Below, piece by piece: positions 52,149-63,200 of a DNA stretch of 64,000 bases. The stretch comes from Flavobacteriaceae bacterium (GTDB lineage Bacteria; Bacteroidota; Bacteroidia; Flavobacteriales; Flavobacteriaceae), in NCBI GenBank assembly GCA_029238125.1, contig JAQWGQ010000019.1, forward strand, positions 1-64,000, read 5' to 3'. The notes beneath the pieces are model-generated. The model searched no databases. It was not told the DNA's origin and saw only the letters and a program-made list of their open reading frames with translations. A program made the position numbers and the translations under genes. Every line of letters starts with the position of its first letter. Position 1 is the first letter of the stretch.

Positions 52149-52166
52149 TTGCCAAATCATATTGAG

Positions 52167-53321
52167 ATGGGAAAAGACAACCTCCAATTCAATTCAAAAA
52201 CCATTCATGGCGGACAAAAGCCCGACAAGGGCTATGGCGCTGTGATGCCGCCAGTTTATCTGACCTCCACCTATGCCCAAAGCACACCCGGAGGGCATCA
52301 GGGCTATGAATACAGTCGCACACACAATCCCACACGTACGGCACTCGAAGCCGCTTTGGCGAGTATCGAAGATGGCACGCACGGATTCTGTTTTGGATCG
52401 GGCATGGCCGCTATTGATGCGGTCATCAAGCTACTCTCCCCGGGAGATGAGGTGATTTCGACCAATGACCTCTATGGGGGTAGCTATCGGATCTTCACCA
52501 AGATTTTTGAAGACTTTGGGATTAGGTTCCACTTTGTCGATATGCAAGACCCCGCCAATGTGGCTGCAAAAATCAATGCCAAAACCAAGCTGATCTGGGT
52601 CGAAACCCCTACCAATCCAATGATGAATGTGGTGGATATCGAAGCCATGCATCAGCTCGTGGCAGATCAAGATATTTTACTTGCCGTTGACAATACCTTC
52701 GCTTCACCCTATTTGCAACAACCCCTCACCATGGGTGCCGATATTGTGATGCACTCCGCAACCAAATACCTCGGGGGTCACTCCGATGTGATTTTGGGTG
52801 CCTTGGTGGTAGGTGATGCTGCCCTGGCGGAGCGTTTGTCGTTTATCCAAAACGCCAGCGGTGCGGTTTGCGGTCCTCTTGATGCCTTTTTGGTTTTGCG
52901 AGGGATCAAAACCCTACATGTACGTATGCAACGCCATTGCGAAAACGGAGAGAAAATCGCCCATTTCCTCGCCGATCATCCCAAAGTGGCCAAGGTGTAT
53001 TGGCCGGGCTTTCCGACCCACCCCAATCACGAGGTGGCCAAACGACAGATGAATGGCTTTGGGGGTATGATTTCGTTTGTTCTTACAGACGACTCACTCG
53101 AAAAAGCGACAAAAACAGTGGAGCAACTTCAACTCTTTACCTTGGCCGAATCGCTCGGGGGCGTGGAGAGTTTGGCTGGACACCCAGCGAGCATGACCCA
53201 CGCATCGATTCCCAAAGTAGAACGGGAAAAGTCGGGCGTTGTCGATGGCTTGATTCGCTTGAGTGTAGGGATCGAAGACAGCCATGATTTGGTCGAAGAC
53301 CTCAAGCAAGCAATTGGCTAG
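52167..53321 (+). CDS. Trans-sulfuration PLP enzyme (cystathionine gamma-synthase/lyase family)
   Basis: 384 aa from ATG 52167. FNSKTIHGGQKPDKGYGAVM and YEYSRTHNPTRTALEAALAS open the fold. MHSATKYLGGHSDVILG carries the PLP-binding Lys, WVETPTNPMMNVVDI and AVDNTFASPYLQQPL the substrate pocket, and SLGGVESLAGHPASMTHAS the C-terminal signature. Family members act in methionine or cysteine synthesis or degradation. Synthase and lyase cannot be separated with confidence from the sequence alone. Confidence 0.9.
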   Translation: MGKDNLQFNSKTIHGGQKPDKGYGAVMPPVYLTSTYAQSTPGGHQGYEYSRTHNPTRTALEAALASIEDGTHGFCFGSGMAAIDAVIKLLSPGDEVISTNDLYGGSYRIFTKIFEDFGIRFHFVDMQDPANVAAKINAKTKLIWVETPTNPMMNVVDIEAMHQLVADQDILLAVDNTFASPYLQQPLTMGADIVMHSATKYLGGHSDVILGALVVGDAALAERLSFIQNASGAVCGPLDAFLVLRGIKTLHVRMQRHCENGEKIAHFLADHPKVAKVYWPGFPTHPNHEVAKRQMNGFGGMISFVLTDDSLEKATKTVEQLQLFTLAESLGGVESLAGHPASMTHASIPKVEREKSGVVDGLIRLSVGIEDSHDLVEDLKQAIG

Positions 53322-53364
53322 CCGATTGAAATTAATCCGTATTTTTAACAGATAAAACTTAACC

Positions 53365-54705
53365 ATGAAGCAAATCATTGAACAGTTTATCGCAGATGTC
53401 GAGAAACGCAACCAACATGAGCCCGAGTTTATGCAAGCGGTTCGTGAAGTTGCCGAAAATGTGATTCCCTATATCGTTCAGCATGATATTTATCACGGAA
53501 AAAACATATTGATGCGCATGGCCGAGCCCGAGCGTGTGGTGAGCTTTCGCGTGCCGTGGATTGACGATACCGGAGAGATTCGTGTCAACCGTGGTTTTCG
53601 GATCGAAATGAACTCCGCCATTGGTCCCTACAAAGGGGGCTTGCGGTTTCACCAGTCCGTCAACCTGAGTATTCTCAAATTTTTGGCATTCGAACAGGTA
53701 TTTAAAAATGCCCTGACAACCCTCCCGATGGGGGGTGGAAAAGGTGGTGCTGACTTTGACCCCAAGGGCAAATCAGACGGAGAAGTGATGCGTTTTTGCC
53801 AGAGCTTTATGACCGAGTTGTTTCGTCATATCGGTCCCAATCGGGATATTCCTGCTGGAGATATTGGGGTTGGTGGTCGAGAAATTGGCTATATGTTTGG
53901 CCAATACAAACGATTGAAAAACGAATTTACTGGAGTCCTTACCGGAAAAGGGATCAGTTGGGGTGGCTCGATGATCCGCCCCGAAGCCACGGGCTACGGC
54001 GCCGTGTATTTTGCTGAAAATATGCTTTCCACCAAATCGGATGGGCTGCAAGGCAAAAGCGTCGTGATTTCTGGTTCGGGGAATGTGGCACAATACGCTG
54101 CCGAAAAATGTATTCAGTTGGGTGCCAAGGTACTCACCCTATCCGATTCTTCGGGTTATGTGATGGATCCAGACGGGATCGATGCCGATAAATTGGCTTT
54201 TGTGATAGACCTGAAAAACAACAAACGCGAGCGGATCAGCAAATATGTGGATGCTTATCCACGTGCGCGTTTCCACGCAGGGGAACGACCATGGGCGGTG
54301 CCGTGTGATGTGGCCTTGCCTTGTGCGACCCAAAACGAACTCGATGAAAACGATGCCAAGCAGCTAGCAGTCAATGGCTGTATTTGTGTGAGTGAAGGAG
54401 CCAATATGCCCTCCACTCCCCAGGCAATTAAAGTGTTTCACGCCAATAAGATGCTCTATGCCCCTGGCAAAGCATCAAACGCGGGTGGCGTAGCGGTTTC
54501 TGGTTTGGAAATGGCACAGAACTCCCTCCGCTATAGTTGGACTCGAGAAGAAGTGGATGAGCGTTTACAGGCCATTATGTCTGATATCCACAATAGCTGT
54601 GTGGCCTATGGCCAAAATGGCGATCATGTCAACTATGAAAAAGGCGCCAATATCGCTGGTTTTGTCAAAGTTGCAGATGCCATGCTTGCACAAGGAGTGG
54701 TCTAG
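53365..54705 (+). CDS. gdhA: NADP-type glutamate dehydrogenase
   Basis: 446 aa, the hexameric GDH-50 type. PYKGGLRFHQSVNLSILKFL, TTLPMGGGKGGADFDPKGKS with the catalytic Lys, and IPAGDIGVGGREIGYMFGQY; the Rossmann loop is VVISGSGNVAQYAAEKCIQL. Interconverts 2-oxoglutarate plus ammonium and glutamate. Monocistronic-looking, between the trans-sulfuration gene and the T9SS gene. Confidence 0.95.
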   Translation: MKQIIEQFIADVEKRNQHEPEFMQAVREVAENVIPYIVQHDIYHGKNILMRMAEPERVVSFRVPWIDDTGEIRVNRGFRIEMNSAIGPYKGGLRFHQSVNLSILKFLAFEQVFKNALTTLPMGGGKGGADFDPKGKSDGEVMRFCQSFMTELFRHIGPNRDIPAGDIGVGGREIGYMFGQYKRLKNEFTGVLTGKGISWGGSMIRPEATGYGAVYFAENMLSTKSDGLQGKSVVISGSGNVAQYAAEKCIQLGAKVLTLSDSSGYVMDPDGIDADKLAFVIDLKNNKRERISKYVDAYPRARFHAGERPWAVPCDVALPCATQNELDENDAKQLAVNGCICVSEGANMPSTPQAIKVFHANKMLYAPGKASNAGGVAVSGLEMAQNSLRYSWTREEVDERLQAIMSDIHNSCVAYGQNGDHVNYEKGANIAGFVKVADAMLAQGVV

Positions 54706-54741
54706 GCATACGTTTTGAAAAAGATCTCCGTTTACTGTAAT

Positions 54742-57024
54742 ATGAAAGCCCTACAAATTTTATTGTTGTTCTGTACTTATGCTCTCTACAGTCAGTCTGC
54801 TGGATGGTCGTCCTTTTACTCTTTTGATCAAATAACAGGGGTGCATTCCGGTAGCGATGGTCAGGTATATGGCGTAGCCGAAAACAGTGTGTTTTCCTAT
54901 GATCCCAGCGCCAATGAAGTCGTTCCGATCACAACGGTTGATGGCCTGCTCGGCGATGAAATCGGAGCACTTGCGGTAAACGACAATTTTATGATCGTGG
55001 GCTATGACAGTGGAATGTTGGGAATCCACAACCTTTTGGATCGATCTGTGATTCTTGACAGTTCAATTCAGCGAAACTTATCGATTAATCCCTCCGACAA
55101 AACCATCCATTCCTTTTTGCTTCAAGACCAAACGCTCTATCTGTCTGCGGGCTATGGCATCTCCATATATGACTTGTCCACCAACCGCTTTATCGATTCC
55201 TATTTTTTTGGGGTTGACAACAGCACGATTCAAGTCAACCAAACTGCTCTGGTAGGAGAGTATCTATATGCCGCCACAGAAGAGGGCTTGTACAAGGCAA
55301 ACACTAGCGATCCAAATCTCGTTTTGGAAAGCGCTTGGAACAAGATCGCAAATGGACAGTGGAAATCCGTCGGGCTGGTCAACAACGTCATTTTGGGTGT
55401 GGTTCAGTCCGGATCACAAGTGGTTTGTTATGGGCTGACTGATGACGTTGCTACAGAATATCAACGGGAAAGTGGAACGCTTTTGGGGGTCGAAGTGAGC
55501 GACACAGAACTCGTCCTTAGTTTTTCCAATACCATTCTCGCTTTCGATGATTCGCTTTCAGTTCGTACCCTTGCCTCAGCATCTGGGTCCTTGAGTGGGC
55601 AAGGCTTTACTTCGGCCACAACAGTCGGAAACGATCTGTTTATCGGTACTTCAGGTGGTGGCTTGTTGTTGCACAATCCCTCTGAAACACGGGTCGTGAG
55701 TCCGAGTGGCCCCTTGATGAATGATATTTTTGAAATCTCTGTTTTACCAAACGAAGAACTCTGGATTGCCCATGGGGCCTTTAGTCGATTTTACAATCCC
55801 TACCCGCTCAATGCCTATGGCGTGAGTCACCGCAGTGGAGGGAGTTGGCAAAATCTCCCGTTTAGCGCCTTGCTCGGAGCACGAAGCATTGTGAGTGTGG
55901 TACCAAACCCCGCCAATCCAAGTCAAGTATTTGCTTGCGCCATGCATGACGGTTTGTTGGAGATCAATGATGGTTTGGTCACCAATTTGTGGAACCAAAC
56001 CAATAGCGGATTAGAGTCTTTAGACCCGATTGAACTCAACGAAGACCCAAACTACCGCAGTGTGCGTATTCGAGATGTGGCCTTTGACAGTGAAGGTTCG
56101 ATGTGGTCGATTACCTCTTTTGTGGGCAAGGGGTTAAAAAAACGAACCGTCAACGGCGATTGGGAAAGTATTGACCTTACGGGGTTGATACCGATCAATC
56201 GAGCCAGTGGATACTCCAAGTTGGTGATTTCTCCCAATAATGAAGTCTATTTCGGAAGTGCCCTTTATGGCCTGATTGGCTATTCAGAGGTTAATGGTAC
56301 TCCGGTATTGCGGTTGCTTGATGTGGCAGACAATTTGCCGACTTTAGATGTAAGAAGCGTCGCCTTGGACTTTGATGACAACCTGTGGATCGGCACAACA
56401 GAGGGTTTGCGGGTTCTCTACAATGCGAGTCGGTTGTTTACCCAACCGGACCTTTCTGCAAGCACGCTGATCCTCGATGAAGGTGGAAACGTTGGGGAAC
56501 TCCTCGCCAATCAGTTTATCAACGCGATTGAGGTGGATGGGAACAACCAAAAATGGGTAGCAACAGATGGGGCTGGGGTATTTTTATTTGCAGAAGACGG
56601 CAAAAGCACCCTGCAGCATTTTACGAAAGACAACAGTCCGCTACCGACAAACTCCGTTCGCAGTTTGGCCTATGAGCCCCAATCGGGAAAAATCTATATG
56701 GGAACGCCAAATGGGCTTGTTGCGTTTCAAGGCAATGCCTACGTCCCATCGGCAACCCTGGAAGAAATCGAAGTCTATCCAAATCCGATCCGCCCCGGTT
56801 ATACGGGCTTGCTTACCATTCGCGGACTTCAAGCCGATTGTGTGGTAAAAATTACAGATATCGCGGGCAACGCAGTTTTTGAAACCACCTCCACTGGTGG
56901 AAGCGTACAATGGGATTTGCGCTCATTTGCGGGTGATCGCGTGCGTTCTGGAGTATATCTTATTTTTGTGACGACCAATGACGGCCTAGAAAGTGCCGTT
57001 GAAAAAGTAATGATTATCAATTGA
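54742..57024 (+). CDS. porZ: PorZ-like T9SS beta-propeller protein
   Basis: 760 aa from ATG 54742; the open frame from 54715 precedes the natural signal peptide MKALQILLLFCTYALYSQ. Two beta-propeller domains of ligand-sensor type (ITTVDGLLGDEIGALAVNDN; LDVADNLPTLDVRSVALDFD; NSPLPTNSVRSLAYEPQSGK) and a C-terminal T9SS-like tail (EEIEVYPNPIRPGYTGLLTI ... GVYLIFV). PorZ is part of the attachment complex that links cargo to A-LPS. The adjacency to recO fits what I recall of Bacteroidota gene order. Confidence 0.8.
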   Translation: MKALQILLLFCTYALYSQSAGWSSFYSFDQITGVHSGSDGQVYGVAENSVFSYDPSANEVVPITTVDGLLGDEIGALAVNDNFMIVGYDSGMLGIHNLLDRSVILDSSIQRNLSINPSDKTIHSFLLQDQTLYLSAGYGISIYDLSTNRFIDSYFFGVDNSTIQVNQTALVGEYLYAATEEGLYKANTSDPNLVLESAWNKIANGQWKSVGLVNNVILGVVQSGSQVVCYGLTDDVATEYQRESGTLLGVEVSDTELVLSFSNTILAFDDSLSVRTLASASGSLSGQGFTSATTVGNDLFIGTSGGGLLLHNPSETRVVSPSGPLMNDIFEISVLPNEELWIAHGAFSRFYNPYPLNAYGVSHRSGGSWQNLPFSALLGARSIVSVVPNPANPSQVFACAMHDGLLEINDGLVTNLWNQTNSGLESLDPIELNEDPNYRSVRIRDVAFDSEGSMWSITSFVGKGLKKRTVNGDWESIDLTGLIPINRASGYSKLVISPNNEVYFGSALYGLIGYSEVNGTPVLRLLDVADNLPTLDVRSVALDFDDNLWIGTTEGLRVLYNASRLFTQPDLSASTLILDEGGNVGELLANQFINAIEVDGNNQKWVATDGAGVFLFAEDGKSTLQHFTKDNSPLPTNSVRSLAYEPQSGKIYMGTPNGLVAFQGNAYVPSATLEEIEVYPNPIRPGYTGLLTIRGLQADCVVKITDIAGNAVFETTSTGGSVQWDLRSFAGDRVRSGVYLIFVTTNDGLESAVEKVMIIN

Positions 57025-57743
57025 TGCTTGTCACAACCGAAGCACTCGTTTTATCAAAAACCAACTATAGCGAAACCAGCTTGATTGTGCGTTGCTATAC
57101 CCGTAGTGATGGCATCAAATCCTATATGATCAAAGGGGGTAAACAGGGACGAAAGGGCAACAAAACCACCGCCCTTTTTCAACCACTCTATCAGCTCGAA
57201 ATCACTGCGCAACACAAAAACAAATCGGGGCTTTCAATTCCAAAATCGATCAAGATGAGTAAGCCTTACCAAACGATTCCATTTCAGATGGATAAAATTG
57301 CAGTGGTGTTGTTTTTGAGCGAGGTTTTGTCGTCTGCCTTGCGAGAAGAAGAAGCAAATGCGTCGTTGTTTCATTATCTGACGAGCAGTTTGTCTTGGTT
57401 TGACATGCAAGATGATGTAGCCAATTTTCACATCTTCTTTTTGCTATCCCTCACCAAGCATCTGGGGTTTTTTCCAGACGTACGGGATCAAAACCACCCC
57501 TATTTTGATATGCAAAACGGCTGCTTTAGCGCACAAAAAAGCACACAACAGATTGACGACCCTGAAACGATTTCTGTATTCAAATTGTTTTTAGGCACAA
57601 ATTTTGATAAGATGAGCGAGGTGTTGGTGTCAAGCAAAGGACGAAAACAATTACTCGAGCTGTTGATACAGTACTATCAAATCCATTTGCAGGGATTCTC
57701 GAGGCCAAAATCACTGGACATATTACATGAAGTTTATTTATAA
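57024..57743 (+). CDS. recO: DNA repair protein RecO
   Basis: 239 aa from ATG 57024 (TGATG overlap with porZ). N-terminal OB fold: VTTEALVLSKTNYSETSLIV, CYTRSDGIKSYMIKGG. A helical C-terminal half follows; the Cys zinc ligands seen in some RecO proteins are absent, as usual in this phylum. Works with RecR to load RecA at gaps. It overlaps the next gene by 17 nt. Confidence 0.9.
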   Translation: MLVTTEALVLSKTNYSETSLIVRCYTRSDGIKSYMIKGGKQGRKGNKTTALFQPLYQLEITAQHKNKSGLSIPKSIKMSKPYQTIPFQMDKIAVVLFLSEVLSSALREEEANASLFHYLTSSLSWFDMQDDVANFHIFFLLSLTKHLGFFPDVRDQNHPYFDMQNGCFSAQKSTQQIDDPETISVFKLFLGTNFDKMSEVLVSSKGRKQLLELLIQYYQIHLQGFSRPKSLDILHEVYL

Positions 57744-60210
57744 TTTATCACTTCTTTTTTTTGGGCTTTGGCTGATCAACCTCAATGGGCAAACCCTACG
57801 CATCGTTGATGCCGTCACGGGTTATCCCGTCCAAGATGTTGTTGCCCATAATCTCGAAGTCAAGGCGAATACAACCAGCGACGCAAATGGCCTTATTGAC
57901 CTATCGGTTTTTTCACCCGAAGATCAAGTCCACTTCGAGCATATTGGCTATGAACGCTTGCTACTGCCCATTTCAGAACTCCAATCGTCAACCCAACTGG
58001 CTCTCTACCCAGACACCCAACGACTCGGAGAAATTGTACTTTCTGTCAGCAGAACAAAAGATGAGAAAAAACGCGTATCCAAACAGGTTGCTATACTTTC
58101 GGATCGAGACATTGCATCAGTCGTTCCCAACTCCAGTGCCGAATTGCTGCGAGAAGCACCTGGGGTTCGCGTACAACAATCGCAAGGGGGTGGTGGGAGT
58201 CCAGTGATTCGGGGCTTTGAGGCCAATCGCATTTTACTAGTAGTGGACGGAGTACGTATGAACAATGCCATCTATCGTTCTGGGCATCTGCACAATGCCA
58301 TTTCGATTGATCCGTTTTCCCTTTCTCGTGCCGAAGTGATTTATGGCCCCTCATCGGTTGGCTATGGCTCGGACGCCCTCGGCGGAGTGGTGCATTACTT
58401 CACCAAAGAACCCCGAACTGGCGATGCCCAGCCCTGGCGCTTTTTTGTCGCCAATAGCTATGACACCCGCCATGAACATGCGATCAACCACATCGACATC
58501 ACCCGCAGTAAAGACAACTGGGCGAGTTTGACAAGTGTGACCTATTCTCTTTTTGGCGATATCTATATGGGACGCGAACGCAATCATGGATATCCCGATT
58601 GGGGATTGGTGCCAGAATTTTCCAAAAACAATCGCAATTTTTCTCAAGACCACGCCAGTGTGAACCCCAACCCCAACCGCCAACGCAATACTGGATATGA
58701 CCAAATCGATCTGATGCAAAAATTTGTTTTTCAACCAAATCCCAACAACAAATGGGTTCTCAATCTCCAATACTCTGGCTCTTCAGATATCCCGCGTTTT
58801 GACAAATTGGTGGAACGCCGCGATGGCGAACTACGCTATGCCACCTGGTTTTATGGTCCCCAAAAACGACTGCTGATTTCCCCAAAATACAGCTTTACAA
58901 CGGATAAAAAATGGCTGAGAGAAGGCGTGATTACCTTGGCCTATCAACAACTTGAAGAGTCGAGAGTGCAACGCAAATTTGGCAGTTTGCTCCGAGAAAC
59001 GCAACTTGAAGATTTGGATGTGTTTAGTGCCAATGCGGACTTTAATGTGGCGGTCGATCAGTCCAAAAAACTCGCCTATGGTTTTGAATTTACCCACAAC
59101 GAACTCCAATCCGTTGGCTTTAGCCAAAATCTGGTTGTGGAAGGCAACGATGTTGTCAATATTATTGATTATGCGCTCATCCCTTCGCGCTATCCAAGCA
59201 AGAATGGGTTCTATACCACCTTGGCCGCCTATATCGATTACAAACTGAATATCGATCAAAAAAACACCTTAAATGCAGGGGCTCGGATTACCAACACGCG
59301 ACTCAAAGCAGCGTGGAACGAGCAAGCATTAATCGACGCAAGATTGGGGAAAACGATGAATAGAAGTAATGCCCTCAATCTATCCTTGGGCTATGTGTTT
59401 CGCCCTAACGATTTATGGGAACTGCGCTCAGTCCTCGCTAGTGGTTTCCGCGCACCCAATATCGACGATATGGGGAAAATCCGTGAAAAACAAGGCAAGC
59501 TCACCGTGCCCAACCCCGAACTCAAACCAGAGTATGCATACACTGCAGATTTGGGTGTGAGCCGGTATTTTGGTCAGCGGACTTCATTTGTACAGCTCAA
59601 CTTGTTCTACACCCTTTTATACAACTATATCGCACGACAACCCTATATGCTACCCTTTGATGATTCGTCAAGCAGTTTTGAGACCGTGACGCACCTCGGA
59701 GACGAATTGGAAACTTGGGCCAATACGAATGTAGGGGAAGCAACCCTGCGCGGCGCCAGTTTACAATGGAACACCCCGCTGCATAAGAATTTGACGTATG
59801 GGGGATATGTCAATTACACCTATGGGGTCACTCGTAAAGATCAAATTCCGGTGCCGTCGATCCTTCCTTGGCAAGGCACCCAGCATTTATCGATCTCAAA
59901 TCGACGCCTAAATGGGCAGTTGTCGTTTGTGTTTGCTGGACAAAAACGCCCCGAAGACTATAGCAATGGCGGAGAGGATGGACTAGAAGAAACCCCTATC
60001 ATTGGGGTATCGTCCGTTACTGGCGAAAACGAATATGCAGGAACGCCCTCTTGGAACCGATTTGATTTTCGCCTTACCTATGACGTCAATACCAATACCA
60101 AAGTCGGTGCCGACCTCCACAACCTGTTTGATGTTCACTACAAAGAGTTTGCGTCTGGAATCTCCGCACCGGGTCGGAGTTTACGGCTGCGTTTACAGTA
60201 TAGGTTCTAG
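57727..60210 (+). CDS. TonB-dependent receptor (heme/siderophore-like plug)
   Basis: 827 aa. Signal peptide, a short carboxypeptidase-regulatory-like domain (RIVDAVTGYPVQDVVAHNLE), then plug GGGGSPVIRGFEANRILLVV and DGVRMNNAIYRSGHLHNAIS, the latter closely resembling heme/hemoglobin-type and vitamin B12-like receptors. The barrel ends LRLRLQYRF. Imports a chelate across the outer membrane; the exact ligand is unproven. It starts inside recO, so it is probably part of the same transcript. Confidence 0.88.
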   Translation: MKFIYNLSLLFFGLWLINLNGQTLRIVDAVTGYPVQDVVAHNLEVKANTTSDANGLIDLSVFSPEDQVHFEHIGYERLLLPISELQSSTQLALYPDTQRLGEIVLSVSRTKDEKKRVSKQVAILSDRDIASVVPNSSAELLREAPGVRVQQSQGGGGSPVIRGFEANRILLVVDGVRMNNAIYRSGHLHNAISIDPFSLSRAEVIYGPSSVGYGSDALGGVVHYFTKEPRTGDAQPWRFFVANSYDTRHEHAINHIDITRSKDNWASLTSVTYSLFGDIYMGRERNHGYPDWGLVPEFSKNNRNFSQDHASVNPNPNRQRNTGYDQIDLMQKFVFQPNPNNKWVLNLQYSGSSDIPRFDKLVERRDGELRYATWFYGPQKRLLISPKYSFTTDKKWLREGVITLAYQQLEESRVQRKFGSLLRETQLEDLDVFSANADFNVAVDQSKKLAYGFEFTHNELQSVGFSQNLVVEGNDVVNIIDYALIPSRYPSKNGFYTTLAAYIDYKLNIDQKNTLNAGARITNTRLKAAWNEQALIDARLGKTMNRSNALNLSLGYVFRPNDLWELRSVLASGFRAPNIDDMGKIREKQGKLTVPNPELKPEYAYTADLGVSRYFGQRTSFVQLNLFYTLLYNYIARQPYMLPFDDSSSSFETVTHLGDELETWANTNVGEATLRGASLQWNTPLHKNLTYGGYVNYTYGVTRKDQIPVPSILPWQGTQHLSISNRRLNGQLSFVFAGQKRPEDYSNGGEDGLEETPIIGVSSVTGENEYAGTPSWNRFDFRLTYDVNTNTKVGADLHNLFDVHYKEFASGISAPGRSLRLRLQYRF

Positions 60211-60267
60211 CCCACAAACCCCTAAACTTTTGGGGAAATTGGTTACTTTCGCAACTTATTACAGCAT

Positions 60268-63200
60268 ATGGCTTTTCCGTCGTATAAAAATTTGAATCTC
60301 GTTGCGGTTTCCAAGGATATCCAAACCTATTGGGAAAACGCGCTGACCTTTGAGGCGAGTGTGAGTACACGTGAAGGCCGACCCCCCTATATTTTCTTTG
60401 AAGGACCGCCTTCTGCTAACGGATTACCTGGTATTCACCACGTGATGGGGCGCGCCATCAAAGACATTTTCTGTCGCTATAAAACCCAAAAAGGGTTTCA
60501 GGTCAAACGAAAAGCGGGTTGGGATACGCATGGTCTTCCCGTTGAACTCGGGGTGGAAAAAGAACTCGGAATTTCCAAAGAAGATATCGGAAAATCCATC
60601 AGCGTGGACCAATACAATGCGGCATGCCGCGAAGCCGTCATGCGCTATACCGACGTATGGAGCGATTTGACCAAAAAAATGGGGTATTGGGTCGATATGG
60701 ACGAGGCTTATATTACCTATACTTCCAAATATATGGAGTCGGTTTGGTGGCTGCTCAAACAACTCTACGACAAGGATTTGATCTATAAAGGATACACGAT
60801 TCAACCCTACTCGCCCAAAGCGGGAACAGGACTTTCGTCTCACGAACTCAATCAGCCCGGCTGTTATCAAGATGTAACCGATACCACGGTAACTACCCAG
60901 TTTGAAACCCATCAAGAAACGCTCCCCAAACAACTGCAAGATGAACTGCCCCTGTACATTTTGGCATGGACAACTACCCCTTGGACTTTGCCCTCAAACA
61001 CCGCCCTTACCGTAGGGCCATCGATCGAGTATGTAGTGGTTCGTACTTTTAACCGATATACACATCTTCCCATTCGCGTATTGCTAGCCAAAGACTTGGT
61101 GCCAAAAGTGTTTGGAAAGGTTTTTCAGCAAGTCGAAGCCATAGATGACTTGCAGTCCTATAAGAAAAATGGAAAGCAGATCCCTTACCTCATTGGCGAC
61201 CATATTGTTGGGGCTGACTTGGTCGGTATTCGTTACAAGCAATTGTGGACCGATGCGCCCCTGCCATACGACACCCCCGAAAATGCGTTCCGCGTAATCG
61301 CTGGAGACTTTGTCACAACAGAAGATGGAACGGGAATTGTGCATACTGCCCCGACCTTTGGCGCGGATGATGCCTTGGTTGCCAAACAAGCAACCCCCGA
61401 AGTTCCGCCTATGCTCGTTCTTGATGAAAACGAACAGTTGGTTCCCCTCGTCGATCTGCAAGGACGATTTCGAAAAGAGCTCGGTCCACTGGGTGGAAAA
61501 TATGTGAAAAACGAGTATTACGATAAAGGAAAGGCGCCCGAAAGATCTGTCGATGTGGAAATTGCTATTCGACTCAAAGAAGAGAACAAGGCCTTTACCG
61601 TAGAGAAGTATGTGCATAGCTACCCCAATTGCTGGCGAACAGACAAACCTGTGCTATATTATCCGCTCGATTCTTGGTTTGTGAAAGTCAGTGATAAAAA
61701 GGAACGCCTTGTTGCCCTGAACAATAACATCAATTGGAAGCCGAAATCGACTGGTGAAGGACGTTTTGGGAATTGGCTTGCCAATGCCAATGACTGGAAC
61801 TTGTCACGCTCTCGTTTCTGGGGGATTCCCCTGCCGATATGGCGCACCGAAGACAAAACAGAAACCAAAGTGATTGGCTCCATCGAGGAGCTCAAAGCAG
61901 AGGTTGACCGTGCAGTGGAAGCTGGCCTTATGGATCACAATCCATTTGCCGATTTTGCCCCTGGTGATATGGGGTCTGAAAACTACGACCGTGTCGATCT
62001 TCACAAAAACATCGTCGATTCGTTGATTCTTGTCAGTCAACATGGACAGCCCATGCACAGAGAAAGCGACCTGATTGATGTGTGGTTTGATTCTGGCTCT
62101 ATGCCCTATGCGCAATGGCACTATCCCTTTGAACACAAAGAAAAAATAGATGACGGGCTTGACTTTCCCGCAGACTTTATCGCAGAGGGTGTCGATCAGA
62201 CTCGTGGATGGTTTTATACCCTACACGTTATTGGCGGACTGGTGTTTGACAATATCGCCTTTAAAAATGTGGTCTCAAATGGACTCGTACTTGACAAAAG
62301 CGGACAAAAAATGTCAAAGCGCTTAGGAAATGCTGTAGATCCGTTTGAAACCTTAGAAACCTATGGGGCAGATGCCACACGCTGGTATATGATCAGCAAT
62401 GCCAATCCTTGGGATAACCTCAAGTTTGATGTGGAAGGCATCGCCGAAGTTCGACGTAAGTTTTTTGGAACGCTCTACAATACCTATTCCTTTTTTAGTC
62501 TGTATGCCAATATCGATGGTTTCACTTATGCGGAAGATGATATTCCCTTGGACAAACGACCCGAAATTGATCGCTGGATCTTGTCAGAACTTCATACGCT
62601 TATCATAAAGGTAGATGCCCAATATGACAACTACGAACCCACAAAAGCCGCCCGATTGATCTCTTCTTTTGTGATTGAAGACCTGAGCAATTGGTATGTT
62701 CGTTTGTCAAGAAGACGCTTTTGGAAAGGGACTTATGAAGCGGATAAAATCGCTGCTTATCAAACGCTGTACACTTGTTTGGTTTCCGTTGCCAAGCTCA
62801 TGGCACCCATCGCGCCGTTTTATGCCGATCGTTTGTATCAGGACTTGGATAAAACCACTGCCAAAGAACAGTATGCCTCCGTACATCTGGCCTATTTTCC
62901 AGATGCAGATAAAGGTTTTGTCGATCCTGCTCTCGAGAAAAAAATGCAGCACGCACAGCGCATCGTCTCCTTGGTGCTATCGATTCGCAAAAAAGAAAAA
63001 ATCAAAGTGCGGCAGCCCCTTCAACGGGTGTTGATTCCCGCTTTGGATCGCAATGAAAAACAAGCCATAGAAGAGGTTTCAGATTTGATTGCTGCAGAAG
63101 TCAATGTGAAAACCATTGATATCCTTGACGATGCCTCCTCGATTTTGGTCAAAGAAATCAAGCCCAATTTTAAGACCCTTGGCCCTCGATTTGGCAAGGA

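Noticed and set aside
52077-52166. Longer N terminus for the trans-sulfuration enzyme
   Set aside because: The extra 30 residues do not resemble the family and a TACATTTG promoter box lies inside them.
52089-52166. Possible SAM riboswitch before the trans-sulfuration gene
   Set aside because: The spacer is too short and shows no stacked helices; only a promoter box is evident.
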